Positions 22,601-34,217 of a stretch of 64,000 nucleotides of DNA are shown piece after piece. Every line of letters starts with the position of its first letter. Position 1 is the first letter of the stretch. The notes below the pieces were generated by a model. It was not told where the DNA came from. It saw nothing but the letters and a program-made list of their open reading frames with translations, and searched no databases. This DNA is from Macrophomina tecta. Lineage: Eukaryota > Ascomycota > Dothideomycetes > Botryosphaeriales > Botryosphaeriaceae. Location of the stretch: the NCBI GenBank assembly GCA_024180945.1, contig JAKSGN010000012.1, positions 434,001 to 498,000 on the forward strand. The letters run 5' to 3'. A program made the position numbers and the translations under genes.

Positions 22601-25600
22601 CGCCTCGCGAGGAGCTCCTCCTTGTAGTCGTTCACAATGGGAGTGATACGGTTCAGGATCTCGGCATCATCGAAGCTCTCCGAATCCCTGACGGCAACGT
22701 TGCAGACCGCGGTGAGCTCGTCCTCGCTCTCAAGCTTAGGAGCCGGCTTACGCTTGCCAGCAAGGTCGGCGAGAAGACCGTTGTTGCCGCTGGAAGCCCG
22801 CTTCTTGGTAGAGCCATGAACAGGGAAGCACTCGAGCACGCGCATCAGATACTCCTCAGCATCTTCAAGGAAGGGAATCGGCACGACCGCACCCTTGCGA
22901 GTAGGCTCGCCCTCAGTGCTGCAACGAAGGTAGGTCATGCCGCTAATAGAGTGGATACGCTTGCCGAAGAGAGAGGACTGCTCAGAGACGGGAATGGACG
23001 GGGTCGAGGGGTGGGAAGACTCAACCGGAAGGCCAAACTCAGACTCACCGACCTTGCGGAGGGCAAAGTCCCAAGAGAGGACATACGGAGGCTCGGTCTC
23101 AATGTGGTAGTCAATTTGCTTGAGCTGGTACGCACGGTACGCGCGGCGAATGTAGACTTCAAGAGCAGCCAGGGCGACATACGGGTCAGGGTGAGCGAAG
23201 AAGGTGGACAGCACATCGAAGACGGTATACTTGGAATGGGCAACCTCCTTGATAATGTCGAAGTCAGGCTCCCGGTGATCCCAACCACTCTCGCCATACT
23301 TGGATTCGACGACGGATGTACGGAGAATGTGCTCCATCTGAGTTGTGCGCTCCTCAAGAGAAGGCATAGCACATTGGATCAAAACCTCACGAGCCTTGAT
23401 AGCCACCTTTGTGGTAGACCTCGACTCAAGCTCGGTCAGCTTGCGGAGAGACTCCTTCATGTACTTGGCAACGTTGCCAACACCGGGCTGGTTGGGCTTG
23501 TACAAGTCAAGAATGGCCAGGGCGAGGTTGTTCTTGGACTGGACCCTGGTGTGGGATAGGACAGTGTAGACAACGGGGATCAAATCATCCTTCTGCGCGT
23601 CCCTAAGCTTGAGAATGACCTCGTCATCCCTGTTCTGGCGGTACGAGAACTGGTGCTCGACCACACAGTATTGGTTGAGGAGAGAGGCCATGACCTCGAA
23701 TTCGTGCGCCTTGAGACCCTCAACATAGAGGTTGGCGACATCGAAGAGAGGTGCCAAAGTTGAGCGGAGAAGAGAGGCGTCAGCAGGATCGACGCTCTCC
23801 TCAAGGAAGCGGTTGAAACTCTTGATCAGCTGCTTGGCAGGGAACTCGACACCACGGCTATGAGCACGATCGACGATCTGAGAAAGAGCCGAGTCGAGCT
23901 TCTGGGGCATACGGGCATGCAGAGCAGAAGCCTGAGCATTCCACTGACCGTAGGGAAGCTCAGGGTCGCGGAGAACGGCGATCAGCTCCTTCAGAGTATC
24001 GGCCATGATGACTTGGTTGTCGAAACCCTTGAGGATGTCCTGGAGCACACCATAGAGGTAGCTGAAGCGCTGCGGGGGCTTGTTACCCATGATCTGGGGA
24101 GGACCAAACTCAGGAAGCTGGCTAAGGAAGAGCTGGGCGGAGTTGACCTTTGAGGGATCGTCAAGAGCCAGGATGCCAAGGATGTCACCGGCCTCCAGAG
24201 TCGCACCGGGCTGCTTGATGAGGTTGACGACACCGTCCTCCTGGGCGATCAAGGGCATGTACATCTTCATGACCTCAACCTCGGCGAACGCCTGCCCCTT
24301 CCTGATGTGCTCGCCATTCTCGACGGTGAACTTCACAAGCTTACCAGGGCTGGGAGTACGGAGCTGAGTAGGATCGTTCTCCTGCTCGAGCAAGCAGGTC
24401 TTGCTGTCAACAGAGAGACGAGTCGCACCAACTTCCTCCTTCCAGTAGACGTTGTGGGACTTGCCGCCGAGCGGAACGAGGAGACCGCCGTCTGCTAGAG
24501 CACGGACACCGACCTGGCACCTTGAGCCGTTGATGAACAAGGTGTAAGCATCGGAGCTAGACCTGGTGGCAGTAAACTTGTAGCGGAAGCCCTCGTAGAT
24601 GAAGTCAATGGGGAAGACGGTCTTAAGCACTTCCTTGGACGGGACCTGACCCTTCTCCAAGCTGTTCTTGTATTTGATAACGCACTGCTCGCTGGCAACG
24701 TGGGCCTTCTGAACAGCACCGCAGATGACCGCAATCATGGGATCGGGCCTCTCCGCAGTGAGCTTCTTGGAAATCAGCTCATCCAGCCAGCCGGTAGTGA
24801 TAGTGTTGTCCTCAAAAGCCGGGGTCTCCAGAAGCTTGATCAGGTACTCGACGGTCGTCCTGAAGTCACCACGAATGCTCAACTCCTTGAGAGCGACGAC
24901 CATGTGTTTCCTGGACGCAATGCGGTTCTCTCCGTACGCGAAGATATGACCGAACTGGCTGTCGGAGAAGCTGTGGATACCACCAGCGGTACCGACGGAG
25001 AAGTAACCCCAGACGTTGGAGCTACTCCTGAAGTTCAACTCGTGCATGGTACCGCTCGAGGGCTTGAAACCCTCGCCGGGGTCCTCAGAGGTGATACGGC
25101 AAGCAGTCGTGTGACCCTTGGGCTTCGGCCTGCGCTGGTTGATCTGAGACTCCTCGGTGGAGAAATCGAAATCAATCTCGGTGGCGGAGTGGGGGTCAAC
25201 ACCGTACAGGAGACGGATGTCACGAATGCGGTGGAGAGGGATACCCATAGCAATTTGAAGCTGAGCTGCGGGCAGATTGACACCAGAAACCATCTCGGTG
25301 GTGGGATGCTCCACCTGAAGACGGGGGTTTAGTTCCAGGAAGTAGAAAGCATCGTCCTCGTGCGAGTACAGGTATTCCACTGTACCCGCCGAGACATAGC
25401 CGACCAATTTACCCAGCGCCACTGCTGATTTCTCCATCCGTTGAAACGTCTCCGGATTCGCGACCGTCACAGGCGCCTCCTCGATGATCTTCTGGTGTCT
25501 ACGCTGGACGGAGCAGTCACGGCCAAACAGCGAAATGTTGTTGCCGTACTGATCAGCCAGCAGCTGAACCTCCAAGTGCCTAGTGTTGCCAGCCAGCTTC

Positions 25601-26594
25601 ATGACGAAGATGAGCGAGCCAGGAATTTCGCTCGCGGCAGCGCGGTACATTTGCTCAAAGTTCTCCTCCGACTCGACCTTGCGGATACCCTTGCCACCAC
25701 CGCCTTCAGAAGCCTTGATCATGACGGGGAAGCCAATCTTCTTGGCCACCTCGAGGCCCTCCTCGGGTGAGTGGGTGCAGCACTGGTCGTATATATTTTC
25801 TGGCACCGTGACGATTCCGGTCTCGTCAATGGTGACCTGATCCACACCCATACCCGACCATGGTACACAAGGAACGTTCGCGTGCTGCGCAATGATTGTG
25901 GACGAAATCTTGTCTCCGAGAGAGCGCATGGCCAATCCGGGAGGGCCAATGAAAACGATCTTGTGTGGCGACGCGGCGAGCGACTCGGGGAGCATAGGGT
26001 TCTCGGAGGCGTGACCCCAGCCAGCCCAGACGGCGTGGACACCCATTCGTTCCGCAATATCGACGATGAGTTCGATGTTTGCGTGGTTGTTGTTGTTGGT
26101 GCCTCCGGGGACCTGTTCTATTCTCAGCTCTCCTGCAACCTCACGCGGGGTTCGGCCTGGCTACGCACCTCCACGTACTGGTCGGCCATGCGGATGTAGT
26201 CTGCGTTCGCCTGCAGATCCTCCGGTGTGGCCATGACCGTGAACTGAATTGCCCGCTCATCACCGAATGTCTCGTATGCCCACTTCCGCACCCATCTGAT
26301 CTCCTTGACCGCCGCAATACCGTTGTTGGCAATGAGTACCTGCAGAAAACATGCTTTTCAGCCTCACGTTCGCCGTCCAACAGAACACGCGCTAAACAGG
26401 TCCAAGACACCCGTCCTTACCTTCGTGATCACTGTGTGTCCGTCGTGAGCCTCCACAAAGTCCTTGACCTTGCCGGGCTCGGCGGCGCTCAGGTGGTTGC
26501 CGCCGATGAAATGGGAGGGGATGTTGTGCTTCACGGCGTAGGAGCTGGGTAAGCTGTTCGCGTGGGTGCCGTTGGCGCCATTCGAGTCAGCCAT
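19621..26594 (-). CDS. ACC1: Acetyl-CoA carboxylase (multidomain, cytosolic)
   Basis: It carboxylates acetyl-CoA to malonyl-CoA with ATP and bicarbonate, the committed step of fatty-acid synthesis and the source of malonyl units for polyketides. Exons 26421-26594, 26169-26339 and 19621-26112, with introns 26340-26420 (GTAAGG...CTGCAG) and 26113-26168 (GTGCGT...ACAG), give 2278 aa, the usual fungal length. Order: N-terminus starting MADSNGANG; biotin carboxylase ([19 protein letters not shown]-grasp loop [24 protein letters not shown]); biotin carrier with the biotinyl lysine in VEVMKM near residue 730; a long central domain; carboxyltransferase ([41 protein letters not shown]). All key motifs are present and the gene is undamaged, unlike its neighbours. 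An upstream in-frame ATG at 26612 is possible; 26594 is preferred. It is divergent from CysRS across 1.8 kb. Confidence 0.97.
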
Positions 26595-28393
26595 GTCTGT
26601 GGAGAGGCACATTGAGGTCTGGGTGTGGTGTGTGAGGGGGGAAGGAGTAGTGGAGTCGTGGGTTCTTTTTGAGGTCCGATTTTACAGTCTACAAATGGTC
26701 TAAATTCCAAAGCACCGAAAACCGCAGACCGGGTAGATGGTCGGAATGGAAAATGCGGGGGACTAACGCGCGATCACTGCAGAGGTGAGTCGGGGCCGTA
26801 TTAAGAAGAAATGGAGAAGAAGCTGTACCGGCGCGCTCTCGGTAGTCCGCAGCGGGATGGTGAAGGGAAGAGGAGCAGTAGGGCGGTGGCAGTGCGAGGG
26901 AGGCATGCTTAGCAAGGCTCAGCAGGACAGCAGGAGGGGGAGCGAGAAGATGCGTCTCGTCCAACAATACGCTCAGCGCTGACACCTTTCCCCCTCTCCC
27001 CCTCATTCAACCACCAGGGCTAGAGCCGCCGCGGAGCAGATCGGGACGCCAGCGGCTGGCCTAGAGCGCGCTGGTGCTTTACGTGTGGTGGGCGGGCGAA
27101 CGGGCAAGTACACGCGCAGACGGGCTGGTGTTGCGTTCGCTTTGCCTGCGGAGGTGTCCTGTCAGCGTTGAGCTCCCACCCACTGCGATCTGCCTGAAGG
27201 AGCAGCTAAAACCCCGACTGTGCCCCGAAGCTCTCATTGGCCCCTTCATCTAGGCCTTTCCCCGCGCCCCAACTACACTCGCTGTTGCTGGGGCTGCTTC
27301 ACGGTGCTTGGCAAGCCACCACATCCGCAGCAAGCAGGCGCTGCCACTGCCGCTCTATTTCTGGCAGCTTCGCCTTGAACTCCGGCTACGGCACTGCGCT
27401 GCAGGCCTGAGAGCCATCGGCTCGACGACGATGTCTGGCTGACTATTGGATCAGCCCCCTCTGGCTGCAGAGAGGAACAGTGCTGTGACTACTCTAGCGG
27501 GTGTGCTGATAGGATTTTCCTCCTCGAACTCCGGTCCCGCCATCCAAGCCCGTCATCCGTCTCTTGGCATGTATATCTGAGCCTCGCGCCTCTGCAATCT
27601 TCAACCCGTTGTATTCGCTGTGGCGGGCACGCTGATTGTTGCGGCAATCGAGTGACGTGCAGTGGGCGCGCAGATATCGCCAAAGCGCACGGTCCGCAAA
27701 GTTTCCTGCAGCATCTGGGCACAAGCTTCTCGGCCCGATTACGACAGGCAGCCGGTTGATGGACACTACGATTCCCGAACGTCTCGCTTAGTATAGCTCA
27801 CATCTCAGCCCCAGACACCCTTGTCGATGCTATTTTACTTCTCAGCTTCCCTCTGTGAGACCCTTTGCACGGCGAATCATCTTTTTCTAGCCTAACGCTC
27901 TCGCTCATCTTATCCGCGCCTTCTCCGCTTGACGATCAGCTTACGCTTGGTTAGGCAACCAACTCTCTTGTCAGCTTACAAGCTTGCGGGCATTGCAGTC
28001 ATCATCTCACCAATGGTCATGCCGATCAGTAGTGTCGTTTTCATATTTTTTTTATATCTAGTAGTGCTTACCGCTAATCATGTGGCGAACACCTTTCGCT
28101 TAAAGAAACATCTATACGTAGCCTTCCTCTGTCTCAGCTCTAGAGAGTAAGCGAGATCTAATAGGCAGTCCTTCTTTCAATCCATCTCGATAAGGCACGG
28201 GCAACAGCTACCGGGGTTTGCAGGGTAACTGGCGGTCTAGCGAGGCCTGATTTTCGTGCAGCTCCAGCCTCTGGTCAAAAGAACTAATATTGGGTTAGGG
28301 TTACCGTTGCTATGACCCCTCCATACGCCCTCTACTCTCCTTTCTACGCCTAAGACCCACTCGCTCCTCTTGCTCGGGCCCTCCTCGCGCACT
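26595..28393. promoter_or_regulatory. Divergent intergenic region between ACC1 and CysRS
   Basis: Both promoters and 5'UTRs must lie in these 1.8 kb. Pyrimidine-rich tracts precede each start (28320-28385 before CysRS; the GA-rich complement of such a tract before ACC1 at 26615-26660), as in fungal core promoters. No TATA box or defined factor site is certain. Short open frames here look fortuitous. Confidence 0.5.
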
Positions 28394-30811
28394 ATGGCTT
28401 CCTGCACGCAGCCTCCGTGGCAGGCGCCGCCAGCCCGCCCAGAATTGCCCACACTCCACGTATACAACTCCCTGACCCGCTCTAAGGTGCCTTTCGTGCC
28501 CATTCAGGGCAACAAGGTCTCCTGGTATGCTTGCGGTCCCACTCTCTATGACGATGCCCATCTGGGTCACGCCCGCAACTATGTCAGTACCGACATTATC
28601 CGCCGCATCATGCGCGACTACTTCAAGTTCGACATGCGCTTCGTCATGAATTTCACAGACATTGACGACAAGATTATTCTGCGCGGGAGACAACAGCACT
28701 TGCTTGCGCAGTTTACGGCGAAGCACCCCGAGCTGGATGAGGTAACTGTTTCTACGGTGACGAAGGCGTTCGAGGCATACCTTAAGAAGAACCTGCCCTT
28801 CTTGCCGGAAGACCTAAAGCCTACAGAATACGCGGAGCAGTCGAACATAGCATACGGACATGTTTTGGAAGGCAAGGCTGTCGAAGCCGACGGCCCTCCA
28901 GGCGACAAAGAGGCGAAGATCAAGATGCACCTGAAGACCGCCTCCGCCGCGGCGGAAGCTCTGCTTTTGGCAGATACGAAGATCATCAGTGTCGCGGACT
29001 TTTACACAAAGACCGAGGATGTCCTTCTCCCGTTCCTTGACTCGCTCTATGGTTCCGCTATCGATGCCAATGACCACAGCATATTCGCCCGCCACACTAA
29101 GAAGTTCGAGGACCGGTTTATGGAGGATGTGCGGGCACTGAATTGCTTAGACCCGGATGTGGTCACGCGCGTCACTGAATACAGCAAGCGGATTGTGGAT
29201 TTTGTGGAGAAGGTTGTAAAGAACGGCTACGGCTACGTCACGTCGGACGGATCCGTGTACTTCGGCATTCAAGCGTTTGAGCGCGGCGGCAACCCCTACG
29301 CACGTCTTGAGCCATGGAACAGAAATGACAGGGGCTTGCAGGCTGATGGCGAGGGACCTTTAGCGAAAAAGAGCACAGAGAAACGGTCAGATGCTGATTT
29401 CGTGCTTTGGAAGTCGTCGAAGCCGGGCGAGCCTGCATGGCCCAGTCCATGGGGCCAGGGTCGGCCAGGCTGGCACATTGAGTGCTCGGCCATGGCGTCT
29501 GATGTGCTGGGCCAGAAGATGGACATCCATTCTGGAGGAATAGACCTTGCGTTCCCCCATCACGACAACGAGCTGGCCCTGAGTGAAGCGTATTGGTTAG
29601 AGTGCAGGCACGACAGCCCAACGCATCAGTGGGTGAACTACTTCCTGCACATTGGCCATCTCTCTATCGCAGGCTCCAAGATGTCAAAATCCTTGAAGAA
29701 CTTCATAACTATCAGAGAGGCGCTTGGTCGAGGCGATTGGACGCCTCGAGGTCTGCGTATCGTCTTCTTGCTGGGGGGCTGGAAGGAGCCTGTCGAAATT
29801 ACTGAGGGCCTTGTCAAGGAGGGTGCAGCATGGGAAGGCAAGGTGGAAAACTTCTTTTTCAAGGTCAAGGATCTGGTGAGGCATCCGTCGCCCACAAATG
29901 ATGCGTCCGCGGAGGAGGATTCCGCTCTTGAAGCAGCTTTCAGCGCCGCGCAGAAGGATTTCGACAAGGCTCTCTGCGACTCCTTCGACACACCAACAGC
30001 CATGCACGTCATCTCTTGCCTAATTACGGATTACAATTCCGCTGCCACCCGTGCCACACTATCAGACGAGGCCGTTCTGACCGTCGGCCGCTGGGTTACG
30101 AAGATAATCACCTTGTTTGGTCTCGACGGGGAGGCTGATCTCAACGACGCGAACCGCATTGGCTGGTCTGGTATCGACATCCCCGCTCCCGCCCAGCCTT
30201 TCGTCTACCCCGTCTCGGCACTTCGTGACGCCGTCCGCGACGCTGCGAAGTCTGGCTCTCTGAAAACAGAAGCCATCAAGCAGCTCGCTTCGAAAGAAGC
30301 CGCAGCTAAGGAGCGGCCTGCGGAGGCCGTCCCGTACGCTGAAGTCTACACTCGGTTCCAGCAGGACGTCAAGGGCCTCGCAGAGAAGCAGGCACCGGCA
30401 AAGGAGTTCCTTGCGCTCTGCGACAAGCTCCGTGACGTCCACCTCTGGGACCTGGGCATTTACCTCGAGGATCGCGACGCGCAAGCCCTGCCGGCCCTCG
30501 TGCGCCCGCTCAGCGCCGACCTCATCGCCGCACGCCAGCAGAGGGAAGCACAGGCCGCGGCGAAGCAGGCAGCCAAGGAGAAGTGGGAGAGAGAAGAGAC
30601 GGAACACAAGGCCGCACTTGCTGAGAAGGCGAAGCTGAGTCGTCTCGAGATGTTCAGGACGGTGGAATACAGCGCGTGGAATGACGAGGGCTTGCCGATC
30701 AGGGACGCCAAAGGCGAGGAGTTGCCGAAGAGTAGGGTCAAGAAGTTGAGAAAAGGGGTGGAGAGGCAGAAGAAATTGCATGAGGGGTGGTTGGCGGAAA
30801 AGAAGGAATGA
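28394..30811 (+). CDS. CRS1: Cysteinyl-tRNA synthetase, cytosolic
   Basis: A class I synthetase that activates cysteine with ATP and charges tRNA-Cys. The single exon encodes 805 aa, in the range of eukaryotic cytosolic forms, which carry C-terminal extensions. Motifs: WYACGPTLYDDAHLGHARNYV holds a zinc-ligand Cys and the HIGH-type signature (HLGH near residue 56); WHIECSAMA and FPHHDNELALSEA hold the remaining zinc ligands; KMSKSLKNF near residue 429 is the KMSKS loop; MNFTDIDDKI is also characteristic. The C-terminal about 100 residues are charged and helical (REAQAAAKQAAKEKWEREE, KKLRKGVERQKKLHEGW). ATG at 28394 is the first plausible Met after a pyrimidine-rich leader. No mitochondrial presequence is obvious, so I infer a cytosolic enzyme; dual targeting from another start cannot be excluded. 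Confidence 0.96.
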   Translation: MASCTQPPWQAPPARPELPTLHVYNSLTRSKVPFVPIQGNKVSWYACGPTLYDDAHLGHARNYVSTDIIRRIMRDYFKFDMRFVMNFTDIDDKIILRGRQQHLLAQFTAKHPELDEVTVSTVTKAFEAYLKKNLPFLPEDLKPTEYAEQSNIAYGHVLEGKAVEADGPPGDKEAKIKMHLKTASAAAEALLLADTKIISVADFYTKTEDVLLPFLDSLYGSAIDANDHSIFARHTKKFEDRFMEDVRALNCLDPDVVTRVTEYSKRIVDFVEKVVKNGYGYVTSDGSVYFGIQAFERGGNPYARLEPWNRNDRGLQADGEGPLAKKSTEKRSDADFVLWKSSKPGEPAWPSPWGQGRPGWHIECSAMASDVLGQKMDIHSGGIDLAFPHHDNELALSEAYWLECRHDSPTHQWVNYFLHIGHLSIAGSKMSKSLKNFITIREALGRGDWTPRGLRIVFLLGGWKEPVEITEGLVKEGAAWEGKVENFFFKVKDLVRHPSPTNDASAEEDSALEAAFSAAQKDFDKALCDSFDTPTAMHVISCLITDYNSAATRATLSDEAVLTVGRWVTKIITLFGLDGEADLNDANRIGWSGIDIPAPAQPFVYPVSALRDAVRDAAKSGSLKTEAIKQLASKEAAAKERPAEAVPYAEVYTRFQQDVKGLAEKQAPAKEFLALCDKLRDVHLWDLGIYLEDRDAQALPALVRPLSADLIAARQQREAQAAAKQAAKEKWEREETEHKAALAEKAKLSRLEMFRTVEYSAWNDEGLPIRDAKGEELPKSRVKKLRKGVERQKKLHEGWLAEKKE

Positions 30812-32142
30812 GCTTCTGAAAAACTGGCACGAAGTGCGGTAACATTAGATGAAGTCACGAATCTCAATAATCAAGCTCTCTGCTTACTTCGGGCCGCGAT
30901 TCCCAAAAGCTCAAGCGCTTGCGAAAATACTAACACAAGCGCCCGTGAGCATGCACGGTGTTGAGGCTCTTTTTCCTTGTTATAGCTTAGTGCAGCTCAG
31001 CGAGACGATCCGCAGAGCGTCTGGGGCAATACAATTGCCAAAGCGGCATCTCTGCATGGTGTTGAGTAACTTGTACACATTATAGCTCGCTCTGCGAGCC
31101 CCAATGACTGCATTAATTTACGAAAGCAGTAATAGTACACGCAACCCTAGCAAGCTGGGGCTCATACGGCAAAGAAAATTCGCTCGTTATCACCACACAG
31201 CTTACCTATTGGTTATAGTCACAACCCTCTCGAAAACCCGATCTCGACCACCACCTCAAAATACATCTCAAGACCGGTGCCAGTCGATTCCTACTTATCT
31301 CTTTAGCCTATAACTCGACAGCTGGCTTTAGGGAGGCCTGCGTTGGCGCGCAGTAAGAGGAAAAAGATGGCACCGGTAGAAAACCCACCCACCGACTCTC
31401 AGAACAAGAAGTTCTCCACGAACTCGTGCCAAACCCCCACCAAACGTTAGGATTAGCGAGAGGATACCTATAGGCAGGCCTGGATGAATCTGCAGCGTGG
31501 TATGCGAATCCGCTGCACCAGCATTCTTCAATATCCTTTGATGGAACGAAGGCAGCCTGTCTGTCGCACCATTTCTGCTTAGTCAGCTCAATGTATATAA
31601 CCTACCCCGCTCGATAGTTCAATCATCAGAGCTTCTCCTCATTTTGTTCCATCATCCTTCAACGCATCACTTCTCCTTTTGTTGGAACAAGTGCAGTGAC
31701 AGCTTATTCAGCAGTAATGGGATGAATTGGCATAGGTTGGCATGCCTCGTTGAGGGAGGCGCTAAGGGCTTCCCTTATACCTATACTGGCTACTGTGATG
31801 TAACAGTGGTGTAACTCGCTTGCTTGCTGAAACAGGTATGTGACTAGACAAAACACTTGGGAATCAAATGTTCCAACACCTTTTCTTCTCGTAGGCGAAA
31901 ATTTGCACGCCCGTGCACTTAATCAACCGAAACCACCTCCCCGACTCAGGATTCTAGCCCAGTGACTAAATCCTTACTCGAAAACCATCACTTTGACTCT
32001 CAACCTCTCCGTCCCTTGGCGTACCTCTTGAACACAGCGCTGCTGTGTAGAAACAACAGCACCCGCTGGCATACCCCTTGGCAGTATGACTGGACCGACA
32101 TCCAGCCGCACGAACACAGCGCTGCTGTGTATAAACAATAGC
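30812..32142. other. Intergenic region with a duplicated palindrome
   Basis: No gene is visible. At 32029-32062 and 32108-32142 a roughly 33-bp block is repeated; each copy contains ACACAGCGCTGCTGTGT, a perfect 7-bp hairpin with a GCT loop, and ends AAACAAYAGCA. The second copy directly precedes the SINE. The rest (CysRS 3' flank and unique-looking sequence) shows nothing I can name. Confidence 0.5.
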
Positions 32143-32444
32143 AGGGGCGGGTAGCCGTGTGGGAGAGGAGCACGGCTAGGAGGCTGATCGGTTTTTCCCC
32201 ACTGGGTTTTTTTCTACCGAGAAGCTCCAAGTTAGATTCCCGGCCGCGCCACCACTTTTTCCAGGTTTAATCCTAAGGACTGCCACGTTAATCCCGGCGC
32301 TTAACGCCAACTATTCCTAGTGTAGATCTTGAATGTACCTAAGAACCCCCTCCTAGAACCGGTGAGATTTCTTAGAAATCTTACCCGTCTTTAATAGTCT
32401 CCGACTCTAGAAAGACGTTAAACTGAATAAACAAACAAACAATA
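32143..32444 (+). mobile_element. tRNA-derived SINE
   Basis: The head looks like a tRNA gene: an A-box-like TAGCCGTGTGGG at 32152-32163 and a B-box-like AGTTAGATTCC at 32230-32240, spaced as in RNA polymerase III promoters. GGGGCGG near 32144 can pair with the CCGCGCC that precedes ACCA at about 32245-32254, like an acceptor stem. The body ends in GACGTTAAACTGAAT and an (AAAC)n tail. The flanking AAACAATA at 32133-32140 and 32437-32444 is a possible target-site duplication, though the second copy overlaps the tail. A second copy of the 3' end lies at about 61035-61115. The parent tRNA is unknown. Confidence 0.65.
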
Positions 32445-32461
32445 TTGGTTATAGGTCCGTC

Positions 32462-32600
32462 ACGCCTCGCTGGATCCAGACTGTAACCACTCCTGTGCTA
32501 CTATATCCTCTTTTATAGCCGTTCGATCTGCTCTGATGATGCACTCCGTCCCGCTAAACACCCGCTCGCAGTCGCCACTCGTACCGGGTATTGGAGGTCC
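32462..32600 (-). pseudogene. hAT transposase C-terminal fragment
   Basis: Reading the minus strand from about 32600 gives PIPGTSGDCERVFSGT followed by IIRADRTAIKEDIVAQEWL, the C-terminal dimerisation motif of hAT transposases (compare MSDECERLFSSAKLTIV in the intact element at 38.3 kb). Only this end is recognisable; upstream sequence has decayed and no terminal repeats were found. It is a relic of a third hAT lineage in this window. Confidence 0.65.
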
Positions 32601-33350
32601 AGGGCTCTCTGGGGCCTTCTATATTAGCCTTTTAATTTCGTACCTTTTCTATTTGTTTTTAAGTTTTTGTTTATTTTATTAGCCTACTTGTTTCCTTAGT
32701 TCTGCCTACTTAAGTCACTTATTGTACTTTTCTGAGGCGCGGGTCTACGGCGTTCGGTAGCGGGACTTATTGACCCGGAAGAAGTGGCCCTTATTGTTTG
32801 ATATCACTCGTTTTGGAGACTGTTTGTGTCGCACCATATAGCTTAGCCACAATCACTTGTATAAGAGGCAAGCGGGTCACCTACCCTCTCCCTCTTCATG
32901 CCATCATCAATGAATTATCACTGTTCATCAACAGTTCAACACTTATTTATAACCTCTTAGAGAGTGAAAGACGCCGTATCTCCCAATCCTACTATAGCCT
33001 TACGCTTATATAGGACCGTAAATGGAGCTGATCATAACCATGATAGGCCGCCGCTTCGTTAAAGTTGTGACCTTTCACAGTTGTTCACGTCTAAGCCCCA
33101 AGGATAGCATCTTGTTGAACGGTGCGGAAGTGCGGGCACTGCTCCCTCTCTGAATTATGGTATTCTAAGCTTACTAAATAGACAGCTGGCAAAGAGAATA
33201 CGTGTTATCTTGAAGCAATGGCAGAAATGATTAATTGCATGAGCAAGAAACCGCTCGGTAGCTGGGTGGCGACCCGTATATATGGCTTATTCTCAACGTG
33301 CTTCAGTAGTGTTAAACCCCTGTGAAACCTCCAAGCATGGATAGCCATGC
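32601..33350. other. Gene-free stretch with degenerate LTR-like sequence
   Basis: 32960-33045 resembles 2885-2990 (CTTATATAGGAC followed by an AAATGGAG run), suggesting remnants of one LTR family in both places. No open frame of interest and no clear LTR termini were found. Confidence 0.3.
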
Positions 33351-33359
33351 AATGCGCCA

Positions 33360-33970
33360 ATATGTATTTTCTGAAGAGGCCGCGTAATAAGAAGATAACA
33401 GGATGCTGGCGTAGAGAAATGCAGGGGTGGTGCCCTAGCCATATAGGAATTACGGGAAATAAGGAGGCCGATTAGCTAGCGAAGGCAGCCATCGGTCTTT
33501 AAAATAACGAATAGGGGCCGGCATCGGTATCCTAGATAAGGTGAAGGAACAGGGAGGAGAGTTCGCGTATCTACGAGGCCTAGTAAGAGGAGCACTAAAT
33601 ACTAACCTACCAACACCTAGGCCTTAAGGTAAGAAAGAAAAGGAACCCCAAGCTAGCGCTACTAAGGCAGACGCTATACCGGCTAATAGCCGAAAGAACG
33701 GGACACGAGGATTTCGCCGAATACTATAGATGCGCTAAGTACGAGAGGGCAGAACTTACCTATAAATACGGCGCTAAGAAGGCGTAGTGGTACTTTATCG
33801 ACTACCGCCTAGTAGCGAGCTGGGAGTATCCAGGAACTACGACGAGGGCAGAGAAGATTAGGAACCTCCTCGGACCAATAGGGTGGTTTCTCTTTTAAAA
33901 CCTCCTTGAATCAACGGCGGTATTCCGGGGCGGATGCGAGGCACCGTAAATGGGTGAGGCCGCGAGTCTA
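33360..33970 (+). pseudogene. Heavily RIP-mutated LINE ORF2 C-terminus
   Basis: Translation around 33425-33500 gives WCPSHIGITGNKEAD followed by a stop and LAKAA, the RNase H end seen in the other LINEs (WIPAHQGVPGNEEADKLAKAA). Further on, AERTGHEDFAEYYRCAKYERAEL and YGAKKA-stop-WYFIDYRLVASWEY match a C-terminal zinc-like region in which Cys appears as Tyr and Trp as a stop, the direction RIP produces. AT-richness is clear. It is from a LINE lineage different from LINE A and LINE B. Confidence 0.6.
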
Positions 33971-34143
33971 ACTCGCGGACCGCTGGGGCGACCAACAAGG
34001 CGGCTGCACAGCATGACCTGTAATAAAAACTAGGTAGGAAGCGGAGGATCTCATTTATCCAGCGAAAAGGTGGCTACTCCACCCGTCAATAAGCCCCATG
34101 GGAGGCAAACTAACTGTAAAGTTGGTACAGATAGACGTTAATG

Positions 34144-34154
34144 CCACCACCACC

Positions 34155-34215
<61 letters not shown>
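34144..34215. repeat. Trinucleotide microsatellite (ACC)n(ACT)n
   Basis: About 24 trinucleotide units: ACC units, then ACT units, then ACC again. It produces spurious poly-Thr and poly-Val open frames on the two strands; neither is a gene. It lies about 540 bp upstream of the GH72-like gene. Confidence 0.95.

Positions 34216-34217
<2 letters not shown>

Noticed and set aside
20053..25332. Long plus-strand open frames opposite ACC1
   Set aside because: They are antisense shadows of a GC-rich, highly conserved minus-strand gene.
30940..31095. tRNA gene downstream of CysRS
   Set aside because: Short TAGCTTAGTG-like and GAGCCCC motifs occur but no cloverleaf could be assembled.
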